From positions 3,827,501-3,891,500 of the forward strand of contig NZ_CP108393.1 in assembly GCF_035961655.1 (NCBI RefSeq): a DNA stretch of 64,000 bases, read 5' to 3'. This DNA is from Streptomyces sp. NBC_01317 (GTDB lineage Bacteria; Actinomycetota; Actinomycetes; Streptomycetales; Streptomycetaceae). Under the pieces are notes generated by a model. It searched no databases and was not told the DNA's origin. It saw nothing but the letters and a program-made list of their open reading frames with translations. Below are positions 51,962 through 60,207 of the stretch, piece by piece; position 1 is the stretch's first letter, and each line of letters begins with the position of its first letter. Position numbers and translations under genes: made by a program.

Positions 51962-52198
51962 GGCCCCCCCATCCTTCACTTCCCCCGAAGCGAGACCCTC
52001 GCGCCTTCGCGTGGCCGGCTCCGCTACTGCCCGGCTTCCTGCGTTCCTTGGCTTCCTTTGCTTCCTTCGTTTCCTGCGTTTCCCCCGTGACAGGGATGTC
52101 CCCCCACGCCCCCACGGCCAAAGCCGAATTGAGCAACTCCAGAGGTTCGAACCCGCTTCGCCCACGCGCCCCGCACCACACACGCATCACCGCGCGAG

Positions 52199-53425
52199 TC
52201 AGGGCGCGAGCGCCGACAGCCGCTCCACCGCCGTCCCCAACACGTCCGCCCGCTTGCAGAACGAGAAGCGCACCAGCCAGGCCGGCGCGTCCGCGCCCAC
52301 GTAGAACGCCGAGGTCGGGATGGCCACCACGCCGGCGCGGCCCGGCAGGTCGCGGCAGAAGTCCACGCCGTTCTCGTACCCCGCCGGACGTACGTCGGCC
52401 TGGACGAAGTAGCCCGCGTCCGCGCGGAAGGGGCGCAGGCCCGCCGCCGCCAGTCCGGTGCTCAGGAGGTCCCGGTGCGCGCGCAGGGTGCCGCGCAGTT
52501 CCGCCGCCCACTCCTCGACCGAGCCGAGGGCCCGGGCGAGTGCTTCCTGGTACGGCGTACCCGAGGCGTACGTCAGGAACTGCTTCGCCGCGCCCACCGC
52601 GGCCACCAGCGGCGCGGGCCCGCAGACCCAACCGATCTTCCAGCCCGTGGTGTTGAAGGTCTTGCCGGCCGACGAGACGACCACGGTCCGCTCCCGCATC
52701 CCGGGCAGCGCGGCGACGGCCAGGTGGCGGACGCCGTCCTCGTACACGAGGTGCTCGTACACCTCGTCCGTGATCACCGTCAGGTCGTACGTACGGCACA
52801 CGTCCGCGACCTCGGCCAGTTCCGCCGGGGTGAAGACCTTGCCGGTGGGGTTGTGCGGGGTGTTCAGGATCAGGACGCGTGTACGGGGGGACACCGCGGC
52901 GCGCAGTGCGTCGGCGTCCAGCGCGAAGTGGTCCCCGTCGAGGGCCAGCGGTACGGGGACGAGCGTGGCCCCCGCGAGCCGCGCGTCCGCCGCGTACGCG
53001 TCGTAGCAGGGGTCGAAGGCGACGACCTCGTCCCCGGGATCGCAGAAGGCCAGCACGGCGGCGGCGAGCGCCTCGGTCGCGCCGGTCGTCACGAGGACCT
53101 CGCCGACCGGGTCGTACGCGAGCCCGTACCACCGCAGCTGATGCGCGGCGACGGCCTCGCGCAGGGCGGGGAAGCCGACGGCGGGCGGGTACTGGTTGTG
53201 GCCGGCGAGCACGGCGTCCGCCACGTCGCGCAGGAGGCCGGGCGGACTGGGCAGCTCCGGGACGCCCTGGCCGAGGTTGATCGCGCCGGTGCTGCGGGCC
53301 AGTTCGGTCATCTCGGTGAAGATCGACGTACCCATGCCCCGCACGCGCCCGGCGGCCGGCCAGGCGCGCGCGCCCGTACCCGTATCCGTATCCGCGCCGA
53401 CGCCCGTACCCACACCCAGATCCAT
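52199..53425 (-). CDS. PLP-dependent class I/II aminotransferase (DapC/MalY-like)
   Basis: An aminotransferase of about 408 residues. Motifs: AINLGQGVPELPSPPGLL, VTTGATEALAAAVLAF, LILNTPHNPTGKVFT, TVITDEVYEHLVYED and the PLP Lys in VVVSSAGKTFNTTGWKIGW. The pattern is that of N-succinyldiaminopimelate aminotransferases and related kynurenine/methionine aminotransferases. The start is uncertain; I place it at ATG 53425 (MDLGVGTG...) with AGAGG upstream, but 53443 or an internal ATG near MGTSIFTEM are alternatives. The N-terminus is a Gly/Thr/Asp-rich repeat. Confidence 0.87.
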   Translation of the reverse strand: MDLGVGTGVGADTDTGTGARAWPAAGRVRGMGTSIFTEMTELARSTGAINLGQGVPELPSPPGLLRDVADAVLAGHNQYPPAVGFPALREAVAAHQLRWYGLAYDPVGEVLVTTGATEALAAAVLAFCDPGDEVVAFDPCYDAYAADARLAGATLVPVPLALDGDHFALDADALRAAVSPRTRVLILNTPHNPTGKVFTPAELAEVADVCRTYDLTVITDEVYEHLVYEDGVRHLAVAALPGMRERTVVVSSAGKTFNTTGWKIGWVCGPAPLVAAVGAAKQFLTYASGTPYQEALARALGSVEEWAAELRGTLRAHRDLLSTGLAAAGLRPFRADAGYFVQADVRPAGYENGVDFCRDLPGRAGVVAIPTSAFYVGADAPAWLVRFSFCKRADVLGTAVERLSALAP

Positions 53426-53599
53426 GTCCACGCCTCTACCCATCCGCCGGTCCGCTGGTCCGCTGGTCCGCCTCACGATAGGCGCCGCGACGTACGCGAC
53501 TGCCGCTCGCGACGGCGCAGCGAAAAGCCCGGCCAGGGCGGCGATCGTGGTGATCACTGCCCTGGCCGGGCTGTCGTTCCGCTACGGGACGTACGAGAC

Positions 53600-54127
53600 C
53601 TAGGCGTCCTCGGGGTTCTCGTCGCCCGGCGCGAGGCCGAACTGCTCAAGCAGCCACTTGTCGAACTCGATCGACGCGCGCACCCAGCTGACCGTGGACG
53701 ACACGAAGTGCTCCAGGTTGACGCCCATGCTGATCAGCATCTGGGCCTCACCGATGAGGCGGATGGTGGGCGGACCGTCCCCCTCCTCGTGGATGTGGCT
53801 GTACACCTTGGGCCACAGCGTCCGGCGGTTCCAGTCGTCGATCGCGTCGAGGATCTTGTCCTTGTCCGTGATCGGGTGCGGCCGGTCGTAGAACGTCCGC
53901 ACCGAGAAGACCTGCTGGTCGTCCTCGCCGCGGAACATGAAGTACGTACGGAATTCCTCCCACGGCGCCGCGAGGTCACCCTCGTCGTCGACGACGTACT
54001 TCAGCTCCATCTGTTCGAGGAGCTGCTTGACCAGATCCTGGTCGGGGACGACGGGGCCCGCCGGTCCTGCACCCTGCGGCTGGGGCGGTCCCCCGAAATT
54101 CGGAATCGAGGACGGGTCGATAGACAT
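53600..54127 (-). CDS. YbjN domain-containing protein
   Basis: A 175-residue cytosolic YbjN-domain protein (about residues 30-150: LLEQMELKYVVDDEGDLAAPWEEFRTYFMF ... ILDAIDDWNRRTLWPKVYSH ... GEAQMLISMGVNLEHF). The family is related to type III secretion chaperone-like folds; in Streptomyces it is usually paired with core genes in this neighbourhood. N-terminal 25 residues are Pro/Gly-rich. Function unknown. Confidence 0.88.
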   Translation of the reverse strand: MSIDPSSIPNFGGPPQPQGAGPAGPVVPDQDLVKQLLEQMELKYVVDDEGDLAAPWEEFRTYFMFRGEDDQQVFSVRTFYDRPHPITDKDKILDAIDDWNRRTLWPKVYSHIHEEGDGPPTIRLIGEAQMLISMGVNLEHFVSSTVSWVRASIEFDKWLLEQFGLAPGDENPEDA

Positions 54128-54202
54128 CGCTGGAAACTCCTGAGGATGGCGTGCGTGCCGTTGTCTCCCATCGACCCTAGTCGCGATAGCCGTTCGATGC
54201 GC

Positions 54203-54793
54203 TCACGGGTCAGTCATACGGTCCGTGAGCCGCCAAACGCCGGTCGACGGGTTGCGGGCGTGTTCCTCCCCGCTGGGGTCGAGCGTGCGGGCTCTGACGG
54301 TCGCCTGGGCCACATTTTCCCGGTATCGGGCGAAGTCGATGCGTGTCTTGTCGTAGGCCGGGACGTGCTTGAGCATCAGGGGCAGCAGCTTCTTGTACGT
54401 GGCGACGTGCGCGCGGTGATCGGCGAAGTGGAGGAGCAGCCACAGCTCGAAGCACGGGTTCGACACGGCGATCCTGATGCCGTACCGGCGGGCCAGGACA
54501 GCCGACTCGGCCACGTCGGGGTACTCATCGACGTCGAAGACGCACCACACCTCGTCGTACCCGTCCCGGTTCAGGTCCCACTGCCCGCGTGCGTACTCGA
54601 CCAGCTGCGTCGGCGAGCACGCCTTGCCGCGTACGACGACGGAGACGGCCGGGTTGCGCAGGTGATCGCGTAACCCTTGCAGGTACTGCCGCTCGGTCTC
54701 CTTGCTGCCGCAGACGACCAGCATGGTGCGGGCGGACCGCCGGACCGGACCACGGCGCCGGCCCGAGCCCTCACGTGGAAATGACCTCGCCAT
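54203..54793 (-). CDS. RloB-like TOPRIM-type protein
   Basis: A 196-residue protein of the RloB family, which is found with RloA-type ATPases in defence contexts. It shows VVCGSKETERQYLQGLR at the site where many RloB proteins have C-E-G-x-x-T-E, so the first Glu is replaced here by Gly. Then come the Asp-x-Asp VWCVFDVDEYPDV and the family motif NPCFELWLLLHF. The start at ATG 54793 overlaps the end of the ATPase gene by 23 bases, so translation is coupled. It may be a nuclease effector activated by the ATPase; activity is inferred only. Confidence 0.85.
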   Translation of the reverse strand: MARSFPREGSGRRRGPVRRSARTMLVVCGSKETERQYLQGLRDHLRNPAVSVVVRGKACSPTQLVEYARGQWDLNRDGYDEVWCVFDVDEYPDVAESAVLARRYGIRIAVSNPCFELWLLLHFADHRAHVATYKKLLPLMLKHVPAYDKTRIDFARYRENVAQATVRARTLDPSGEEHARNPSTGVWRLTDRMTDP

Positions 54794-56027
54794 GCGCCCC
54801 CCAGTACTTCTTGAGCATGTCCTCGAACGCCGTCTCCGGCAGCAGCGGTACGGCCCCGTAGCTGCCCGCCAGGTAGCGCCGCTCGAAGTTCTCTCCCTTG
54901 CGGGGCTTGAAGTCGCTGAGCGGGTAGAGCTCGGAGGCCCCGGTCGCGGGGTCCTTCTCCACGAACCACACCTGGTCCCGCTGCAGAACTTGGTCACCGA
55001 GCATGGTGCCGAGGAGCGAGGCGTCGTGGGTGGTGAAAATCAACTGGGCGCCGTGCGGATTCAGCTCCGGGTTCTGGAACAGGGTGACCAGCTTGGCCGT
55101 GAGCATGGGGTGGAGGCTGACGTCGACCTCGTCGACCCACATGGCCCGGCCCGCCAAGATCGCGGAGAGTCCTCCCGTCACCAGCGTCAGCCACGTTTTC
55201 GTGCCGGCCGATTCAGCATCGACGGGCAGTACGAAATCCTCAGTGCCTACGCGGTGAACGAATTCCATCGACTCTGACTCCGCCAGTTCGAAGGCGTCCT
55301 CTTGGTCTACTCGCCCGCTCGGCGCGTCCGCCGGTCCGCGACGAATGCCGTGCACACCCAGATCCGCCGCCGCCAGAACCTCCGCCCCAAGGGGCAGTCC
55401 CTTGTTGGCGAGCTTCTCGTAGGCCGCGACCGCAAACGCCCCGAACTGGGCAATCGACTGCCGTGTGTGGTCCTCAATGACCAGCGCACTGTGCAGCTCA
55501 AGCCACACCGCGCCGAGCTGCCTGTGTGCCGACTGGGCGGCAGCGGAGAGATAAAGGCTGTTGGGCCGCATGATGCGCTCGGCGGCGACCCGCTCACCCG
55601 TCAGCGTGGCGCCGTAGGCCATCGCCATGCGGGCGCGCTCGAAGAGGACGCGTCTGCGACCCTTGGGATAGACGTACAACCACTCCTCGGTCACTTCGGC
55701 ATCCGTGATGCTGAAGCCGTACACGTGCCGCACGCCTTTGTGCCGCACGTCGACAGCATAGGAAGACGCTTCCGCCCGGCTCTCGTGATCCAGGAGGAAG
55801 GGCCGACGCGGGACAGGCGCACCAGGCAACCACCTCGCCTGCGATTGGTGCACGGCCGTCTTGAAGAACTTAAACGCGTCCACAACCGTCGACTTCCCCG
55901 ACGCGTTGGCACCGTAGATCGCCACGACCGGCACCGCGGGCCGCTCGTCCCCGTACACCGGTGCGAGATTCAGCTCCTGCGGCTCGCGCAGGGAGCCGTG
56001 ATTGGCGACACGAAAGCTCAGCAACAT
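54771..56027 (-). CDS. RloA-like AAA (AbiLi/AAA15) ATPase
   Basis: A 418-residue ATPase. Walker A is AIYGANASGKSTVVDAF near residue 40. After an insert of about 240 residues, the ABC-like signature region and Walker B follow (AMWVDEVDVSLHPMLT), then FTTHDASLLGT. This is the OLD/RloA/AAA15 type common in anti-phage and abortive-infection systems. It is encoded directly upstream of the RloB gene with a 23-bp overlap. The pair lies between ybjN and clpB in core chromosome, so it is likely an inserted defence module. ATG at 56027 has GGAGG upstream. Confidence 0.88.
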   Translation of the reverse strand: MLLSFRVANHGSLREPQELNLAPVYGDERPAVPVVAIYGANASGKSTVVDAFKFFKTAVHQSQARWLPGAPVPRRPFLLDHESRAEASSYAVDVRHKGVRHVYGFSITDAEVTEEWLYVYPKGRRRVLFERARMAMAYGATLTGERVAAERIMRPNSLYLSAAAQSAHRQLGAVWLELHSALVIEDHTRQSIAQFGAFAVAAYEKLANKGLPLGAEVLAAADLGVHGIRRGPADAPSGRVDQEDAFELAESESMEFVHRVGTEDFVLPVDAESAGTKTWLTLVTGGLSAILAGRAMWVDEVDVSLHPMLTAKLVTLFQNPELNPHGAQLIFTTHDASLLGTMLGDQVLQRDQVWFVEKDPATGASELYPLSDFKPRKGENFERRYLAGSYGAVPLLPETAFEDMLKKYWGAHGEVIST

Positions 56028-56163
56028 GCCGTGGCGCCTCCAAAGAGCCTTGTGCGCAAGTGAACCGCCAGTATCAAGCTTTATCCGATGGTAGCTTCCT
56101 GCCCACGAACGTGGACAGGCCCACCACCCAGGTGGGTGACGGGCCCGTCAAAGCCGACACGCA

Positions 56164-58797
56164 CTACAACGTCTTCTCCGTCGGCGCGCTCCCCGAAGCC
56201 TCCGCCTCCTCCGGCTCCCCCGGCCCCACGATCAGGCCGTCGCCGAAGCGGGCCACGCGGACCGTGTCGCCGTCCGTGATCTCGCCCGCCAGGATCTCCT
56301 TCGCCAGCTGGTCGCCGATCGCCGTCTGGATCAGGCGGCGCAGGGGGCGGGCGCCGTACGCCGGGTCGTTGCCCTCCTCCGCCAGCCAGGACAGGGCCTC
56401 GGGAGTGACGTCCAGGGTCAGGCGGCGTTCCGCCAGGCGGGCGGCCAGGCGGTCGATCTGGAGGCCGGCGATGTGGGCCAGTTCGTCCTTGGACAGGGCC
56501 GAGAAGACCACCAGGTCGTCCAGGCGGTTCAGGAACTCCGGCTTGAAGGAGGACCGGACGACCTTCAGGACCTGCTGCTTCTTCTCCTCCTCGCCCGTCA
56601 GCGGCTCGACCAGGAACTGGCTGCCCAGGTTCGACGTCAGGACCAGGATGGTGTTGCGGAAGTCGACCGTCCGGCCCTGGCCGTCCGTGAGCCGGCCGTC
56701 GTCCAGGACCTGGAGCAGGATGTCGAAGACCTCGGGATGGGCCTTCTCCACCTCGTCCAGGAGGATCACCGAGTACGGGCGCCGGCGCACCGCCTCCGTG
56801 AGCTGGCCGCCCTCCTCGTAGCCGACGTAGCCGGGAGGCGCGCCGACCAGCCGGGCCACCGAGTGCTTCTCGCCGTACTCGCTCATGTCGATGCGGACCA
56901 TCGCCCGCTCGTCGTCGAAGAGGAAGTCCGCGAGCGCCTTCGCCAGCTCGGTCTTGCCGACGCCCGTCGGGCCGAGGAAGAGGAACGACCCGGTGGGCCG
57001 GTCCGGGTCGGCGATTCCGGCGCGGGTACGGCGTACCGCGTCGGACACGGCCCGCACGGCCTCGTGCTGGCCGACCAGGCGCTTGCCCAGCTCCTGCTCC
57101 ATCCGCAGCAGCTTCTGCGTCTCGCCCTCCAGCAGCCGCCCCGCCGGGATGCCGGTCCAGGAGCCGACCACGTCCGCGATGTCGTCGGGGCCGACCTCCT
57201 CCTTGACCATCGTGTCCTTGGACGCTTCCTGTTCGGCCTCCGCGGCCTCCTCCAGCTCACGCTCCAGGCCGGGGATCTCGCCGTACAGCAGCTTGGACGC
57301 GGTGTCGAAGTCGCCGTCACGCTGCGCGCGCTCCGCCTGGCCGCGCAGGTCGTCCAGGCGCTCCTTCAGCTCACCGACGCGGTTGAGGCCCTGCTTCTCC
57401 TTCTCCCAGCGCGCGTTCAGCCCGCGCAGCTCCTCCTCGCGGTCCGCGAGGTCGCGGCGCAGCTTCTCCAGCCGCTGCTTGGAGGCGGGGTCGGACTCGT
57501 TCTTGAGCGCCAGCTCCTCCATACGGAGGCGGTCGACGGACCGCTGGAGCTCGTCGATCTCCAGCGGCGAGGAGTCGATCTCCATCCGGAGCCGGGACGC
57601 GGCCTCGTCCACCAGGTCGATGGCCTTGTCGGGCAGGAACCGCGAGGTGATGTACCGGTCGGAGAGGGTGGCGGCGGCGACCAGCGCCGCGTCCGCGATC
57701 TGCACCTTGTGGTGGGCCTCGTACCGGCCCTTGAGCCCGCGCAGGATCGCGATCGTGTCCTCGACGTTCGGCTCGGCCACCAGCACCTGCTGGAAGCGCC
57801 GCTCCAGCGCCGCGTCCTTCTCGATCCGCTCGCGGTACTCGTCGAGCGTCGTCGCGCCGACCATCCGCAGCTCGCCACGGGCCAGCATCGGCTTGAGCAT
57901 GTTGCCCGCGTCCATGGCGGAGTCGCCGCCGGCGCCCGCGCCGACGACGGTGTGCAGTTCGTCGATGAACGTGATGATCTGTCCGTCGCTGCCCTTGATC
58001 TCGGCGAGGACGGTCTTGAGGCGCTCCTCGAACTCTCCGCGGTACTTCGCGCCGGCCACCATCGCACCGAGGTCCAGCGAAACCAGCCGCTTGTTCTTGA
58101 GCGATTCCGGCACGTCGCCCTTGACAATCCGCTGTGCGAGCCCTTCGACCACGGCCGTCTTGCCGACGCCGGGCTCACCGATCAGGACCGGATTGTTCTT
58201 CGTACGGCGTGACAGCACCTGCACCACACGCCGGATCTCCTGGTCCCGGCCGATGACCGGGTCGAGCCTGCCCTCGCGGGCGGCGGCGGTGAAATCGGTG
58301 CCGAACTTCTCCAGGGCCTTGTACTGGCCCTCCGGGTCGGGTGTGGTCACCCGGCGCCCTCCCCTTGCCTTCTCGAACGCGTCCAGCAGCTTCTTCGCCC
58401 CGGCCCCTTGCCGGTCCAGCACCTCCCCGGTCCGCCCGCCCTTCGCGGCGATGCCGATCAGGAGGTGCTCGGTGGAAAGGTATTCGTCGCCCAGCTCCTT
58501 CGCCCGCCGGTCGGCGTCCGCGATGACGGCCAGCAGCTCGCGGTTGGGCTGCGGGGGCGCCACGGTGGAGCCCGCGGCGGTCGGCAGGGCGGCCAGCAGC
58601 CGCTCCGTACCGGACCGTACCGCCGCCTGGTCCGCCTCGACGGCGGTCAGCAGATCGGTCACGTTCTCGTTGTCCTGGCCCGAGAGCAGGGCGAGCAGCA
58701 GGTGGGCGGGGGTCAGGTCGGCGTGGCCCGCCGCCACGGCCCTGCTGGTGGCGGCGTTGATGGCGTCCCGGCTCTTGTTGGTCAGCTCGGCGTCCAC
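56164..58797 (-). CDS. clpB: ATP-dependent disaggregase ClpB
   Basis: An 877-residue AAA+ hexameric chaperone that, with DnaK, resolubilises aggregated proteins. An N-domain ([35 protein letters not shown]), AAA1 Walker [17 protein letters not shown], a coiled-coil middle domain (about residues 400-530), AAA2 Walker [20 protein letters not shown] and a C-terminal domain are all present. GTG at 58797 has AGGAGGAG upstream. A HAIR operator lies 88 bp upstream, so expression is predicted to be repressed by HspR, the product of the gene near 61.5 kb. Confidence 0.97.
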   Translation of the reverse strand: MDAELTNKSRDAINAATSRAVAAGHADLTPAHLLLALLSGQDNENVTDLLTAVEADQAAVRSGTERLLAALPTAAGSTVAPPQPNRELLAVIADADRRAKELGDEYLSTEHLLIGIAAKGGRTGEVLDRQGAGAKKLLDAFEKARGGRRVTTPDPEGQYKALEKFGTDFTAAAREGRLDPVIGRDQEIRRVVQVLSRRTKNNPVLIGEPGVGKTAVVEGLAQRIVKGDVPESLKNKRLVSLDLGAMVAGAKYRGEFEERLKTVLAEIKGSDGQIITFIDELHTVVGAGAGGDSAMDAGNMLKPMLARGELRMVGATTLDEYRERIEKDAALERRFQQVLVAEPNVEDTIAILRGLKGRYEAHHKVQIADAALVAAATLSDRYITSRFLPDKAIDLVDEAASRLRMEIDSSPLEIDELQRSVDRLRMEELALKNESDPASKQRLEKLRRDLADREEELRGLNARWEKEKQGLNRVGELKERLDDLRGQAERAQRDGDFDTASKLLYGEIPGLERELEEAAEAEQEASKDTMVKEEVGPDDIADVVGSWTGIPAGRLLEGETQKLLRMEQELGKRLVGQHEAVRAVSDAVRRTRAGIADPDRPTGSFLFLGPTGVGKTELAKALADFLFDDERAMVRIDMSEYGEKHSVARLVGAPPGYVGYEEGGQLTEAVRRRPYSVILLDEVEKAHPEVFDILLQVLDDGRLTDGQGRTVDFRNTILVLTSNLGSQFLVEPLTGEEEKKQQVLKVVRSSFKPEFLNRLDDLVVFSALSKDELAHIAGLQIDRLAARLAERRLTLDVTPEALSWLAEEGNDPAYGARPLRRLIQTAIGDQLAKEILAGEITDGDTVRVARFGDGLIVGPGEPEEAEASGSAPTEKTL

Positions 58798-58884
58798 GGG
58801 CGCTTTCTCCTCCTCGCGCGGATCTCAACTCTGGCTGGGGTGTCGCGCCCCAGTCTCAACTCTGACTGAGGCAACCTACGCAAA

Positions 58885-58905
58885 GTTGAGTCTATTCCAC
58901 TCAGG
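58885..58905. promoter_or_regulatory. HAIR operator for HspR upstream of clpB
   Basis: GTTGAGT-7 bases-ACTCAGG closely matches the HspR-associated inverted repeat CTTGAGT-N7-ACTCAAG (four half-site changes at the ends only). Two further copies of tctcaactctg lie at 58823 and 58854, between it and the clpB start. HspR, with DnaK as co-repressor, binds such sites in actinobacteria to shut off clpB under normal conditions. Its position between divergent clpB and the PPOX gene means it may influence both. Confidence 0.88.
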
Positions 58906-58927
58906 GTCGCACGCCTACGCTTTCCAC

Positions 58928-59389
58928 ATGGCTCATGACGTACACCACCCCAGCCCCGAGTTTCTCGCGTTCTGGCGCGAGCACCACCTGTGCACGCTGA
59001 CCACCCTGCGGGCCGACGGCACGCCGCATGTGGTCGCGGTGGGGGTGACGTACGACCCGGAGGCTCGCCTCGCACGGGTCATCACCAACAAGAACAGCAG
59101 GAAGGTGGCCAACATCCTGGCGTCGGGCGCGGGAAGCGGCCACACATCAGGCCACACATCAGGCGCCACATCAGGCGATACGTCACGCGGCGGCGCACGG
59201 GTCGCCGTCTGCCAGGTGCACAAGAGGCGCTGGGCGACCCTGGAAGGCGTCGCGACGATCCGTACGGGCCAGGAAGCCGTGGCAGACGCGGAAAGCCGTT
59301 ACGCGGAGCGCTACGGACGCACTCCCGCGCCCAACCCGGACCGGGTTGTCATCGAGATCGCCCTGGACCGGGCGCTCGGTCGCGCGTGA
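58928..59389 (+). CDS. PPOX-class (F420/FMN) oxidoreductase with repeat insertion
   Basis: A 153-residue split-barrel flavoprotein: [50 protein letters not shown] and [21 protein letters not shown]. It resembles F420-dependent PPOX enzymes (TIGR03618 type). An insertion of about 19 residues, made by a four-copy 12-bp repeat encoding [12 protein letters not shown], interrupts a loop after the third strand. It starts at ATG 58928 just past the HspR operator, divergent to clpB; heat-shock control is possible. Confidence 0.88.
   Translation: MAHDVHHPSPEFLAFWREHHLCTLTTLRADGTPHVVAVGVTYDPEARLARVITNKNSRKVANILASGAGSGHTSGHTSGATSGDTSRGGARVAVCQVHKRRWATLEGVATIRTGQEAVADAESRYAERYGRTPAPNPDRVVIEIALDRALGRA
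59138..59185 (+). repeat. 12-bp in-frame tandem repeat in the PPOX gene
   Basis: Four 12-bp units at 59138, 59150, 59162 and 59174; the first two are identical (ggccacacatca). They encode [16 protein letters not shown] in a loop. Confidence 0.88.
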
Positions 59390-59535
59390 TCGTCCGGTCG
59401 GGGCCAGGGGGGTGCCCCGACCGGACGCGCCCGCACGCGGGCGGGGGGCACAGCGGCGCCATCGTGTTTCAGGTCCACGATGGCGCCGCTGTGTGGGGGA
59501 AGTGCCGGAGCGATCTACAACGACGGGGGAATCGC

Positions 59536-59856
59536 TCAGGCACTGCGGGGGGTGGCGAGGATGGTCTTGGGTTCGACCAGCTGGTGATCACGCTGGTCGA
59601 GGTTCACGAAAATCATGTCGTACCGGATGGCACAGCGGACGGGCTGTGGGGCGCCCCTCGGCTTCCGCAGGCAACGGTAGGCCCGGACATCGTCGTCCTC
59701 CTCGCGTACCACGAGGATCGGCTCTCCGAACAGGGTCACTGTCAGCGAGTCGCCACGGTGCGGAATCGCCGTGACAAGGTCGATGAAGTGCCAGCCCGAC
59801 CGGTAAGCCGTGGCCATCTCCCGCCGGAAGACCCGGTCGTCCGGCGGGACAGTCAT
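59536..59856 (-). CDS. small Rieske-like protein lacking both ligand histidines
   Basis: A 106-residue protein. The centre (LTVTLFGEPILVVREEDDDVRAYRCLRKPRGAP ... RCAIRYDMIFVNLD) follows the pattern of Rieske [2Fe-2S] domains of ring-hydroxylating oxygenases, but C-x-H reads C-L-R and C-x-x-H reads C-A-I-R. Both His ligands are thus Arg, so a standard Rieske cluster is unlikely. It is coupled by a 4-base ATGA overlap to the secreted repeat-peptide gene upstream, which suggests shared function, possibly modification of that peptide. The N-terminal part (FRREMATAYRSGWHFIDLV) has no signal peptide. Confidence 0.65.
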   Translation of the reverse strand: MTVPPDDRVFRREMATAYRSGWHFIDLVTAIPHRGDSLTVTLFGEPILVVREEDDDVRAYRCLRKPRGAPQPVRCAIRYDMIFVNLDQRDHQLVEPKTILATPRSA

Positions 59857-60122
59857 GCGCCGGTGCCAGCCGGCTCGCCCCAGGCGATGTCCGTCGGTGC
59901 CGGGCCCCACGCGATGTCACCCGCTGCGGCACCCCACGCGATGTCACCCGCCGCGGCTCCCCACGCGATGTCACCCGCTCCCGCGGCCTGCGATCCGGCA
60001 GGCGTGGTGACCTGACCTGCGTCTCCCCCGACAGCCAGCACACCACAGGCCAGAGCCGCAGAGAAAGCAGTGGCAGCCACCGCGCGAAGCATTCTCTTAT
60101 ACATAGTCGGCTTCGTCCTCAC
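59853..60122 (-). CDS. secreted peptide with four DIAWG repeats (possible RiPP-like precursor)
   Basis: An 89-residue peptide. A signal peptide-like segment (YKRMLRAVAATAFSAALACG) is followed by a Thr/Ser/Gly spacer and four units of 9-10 residues: AGAGDIAWGA, AAGDIAWGA, AAGDIAWGP and APTDIAWGE. The underlying DNA repeat is 27 bp. The stop codon overlaps the Rieske-like gene's start. The GTG at 60122 has AGAGGAA upstream at a good distance; an internal ATG at 60104 is the alternative. Repeating D-I-A-W-G looks like multiple peptide cores for modification or signalling, but I know of no such family. A LuxR-type regulator gene is divergent. Confidence 0.75.
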   Translation of the reverse strand: MRTKPTMYKRMLRAVAATAFSAALACGVLAVGGDAGQVTTPAGSQAAGAGDIAWGAAAGDIAWGAAAGDIAWGPAPTDIAWGEPAGTGA

Positions 60123-60207
60123 TTAATGGGTTCCTCTTCCCCCGCCATGAAGACGATGTCCCACCCGGGCACACCAACGCCACCGGATCGAGGCATCATG
60201 TTCCTGT

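Noticed and set aside
52140..52180. Possible tRNA T-arm (aggttcgaaccc) near 52150
   Set aside because: The T-loop-like bases are present, but no matching acceptor, D or anticodon stems can be drawn in the surrounding 80 bases on either strand.
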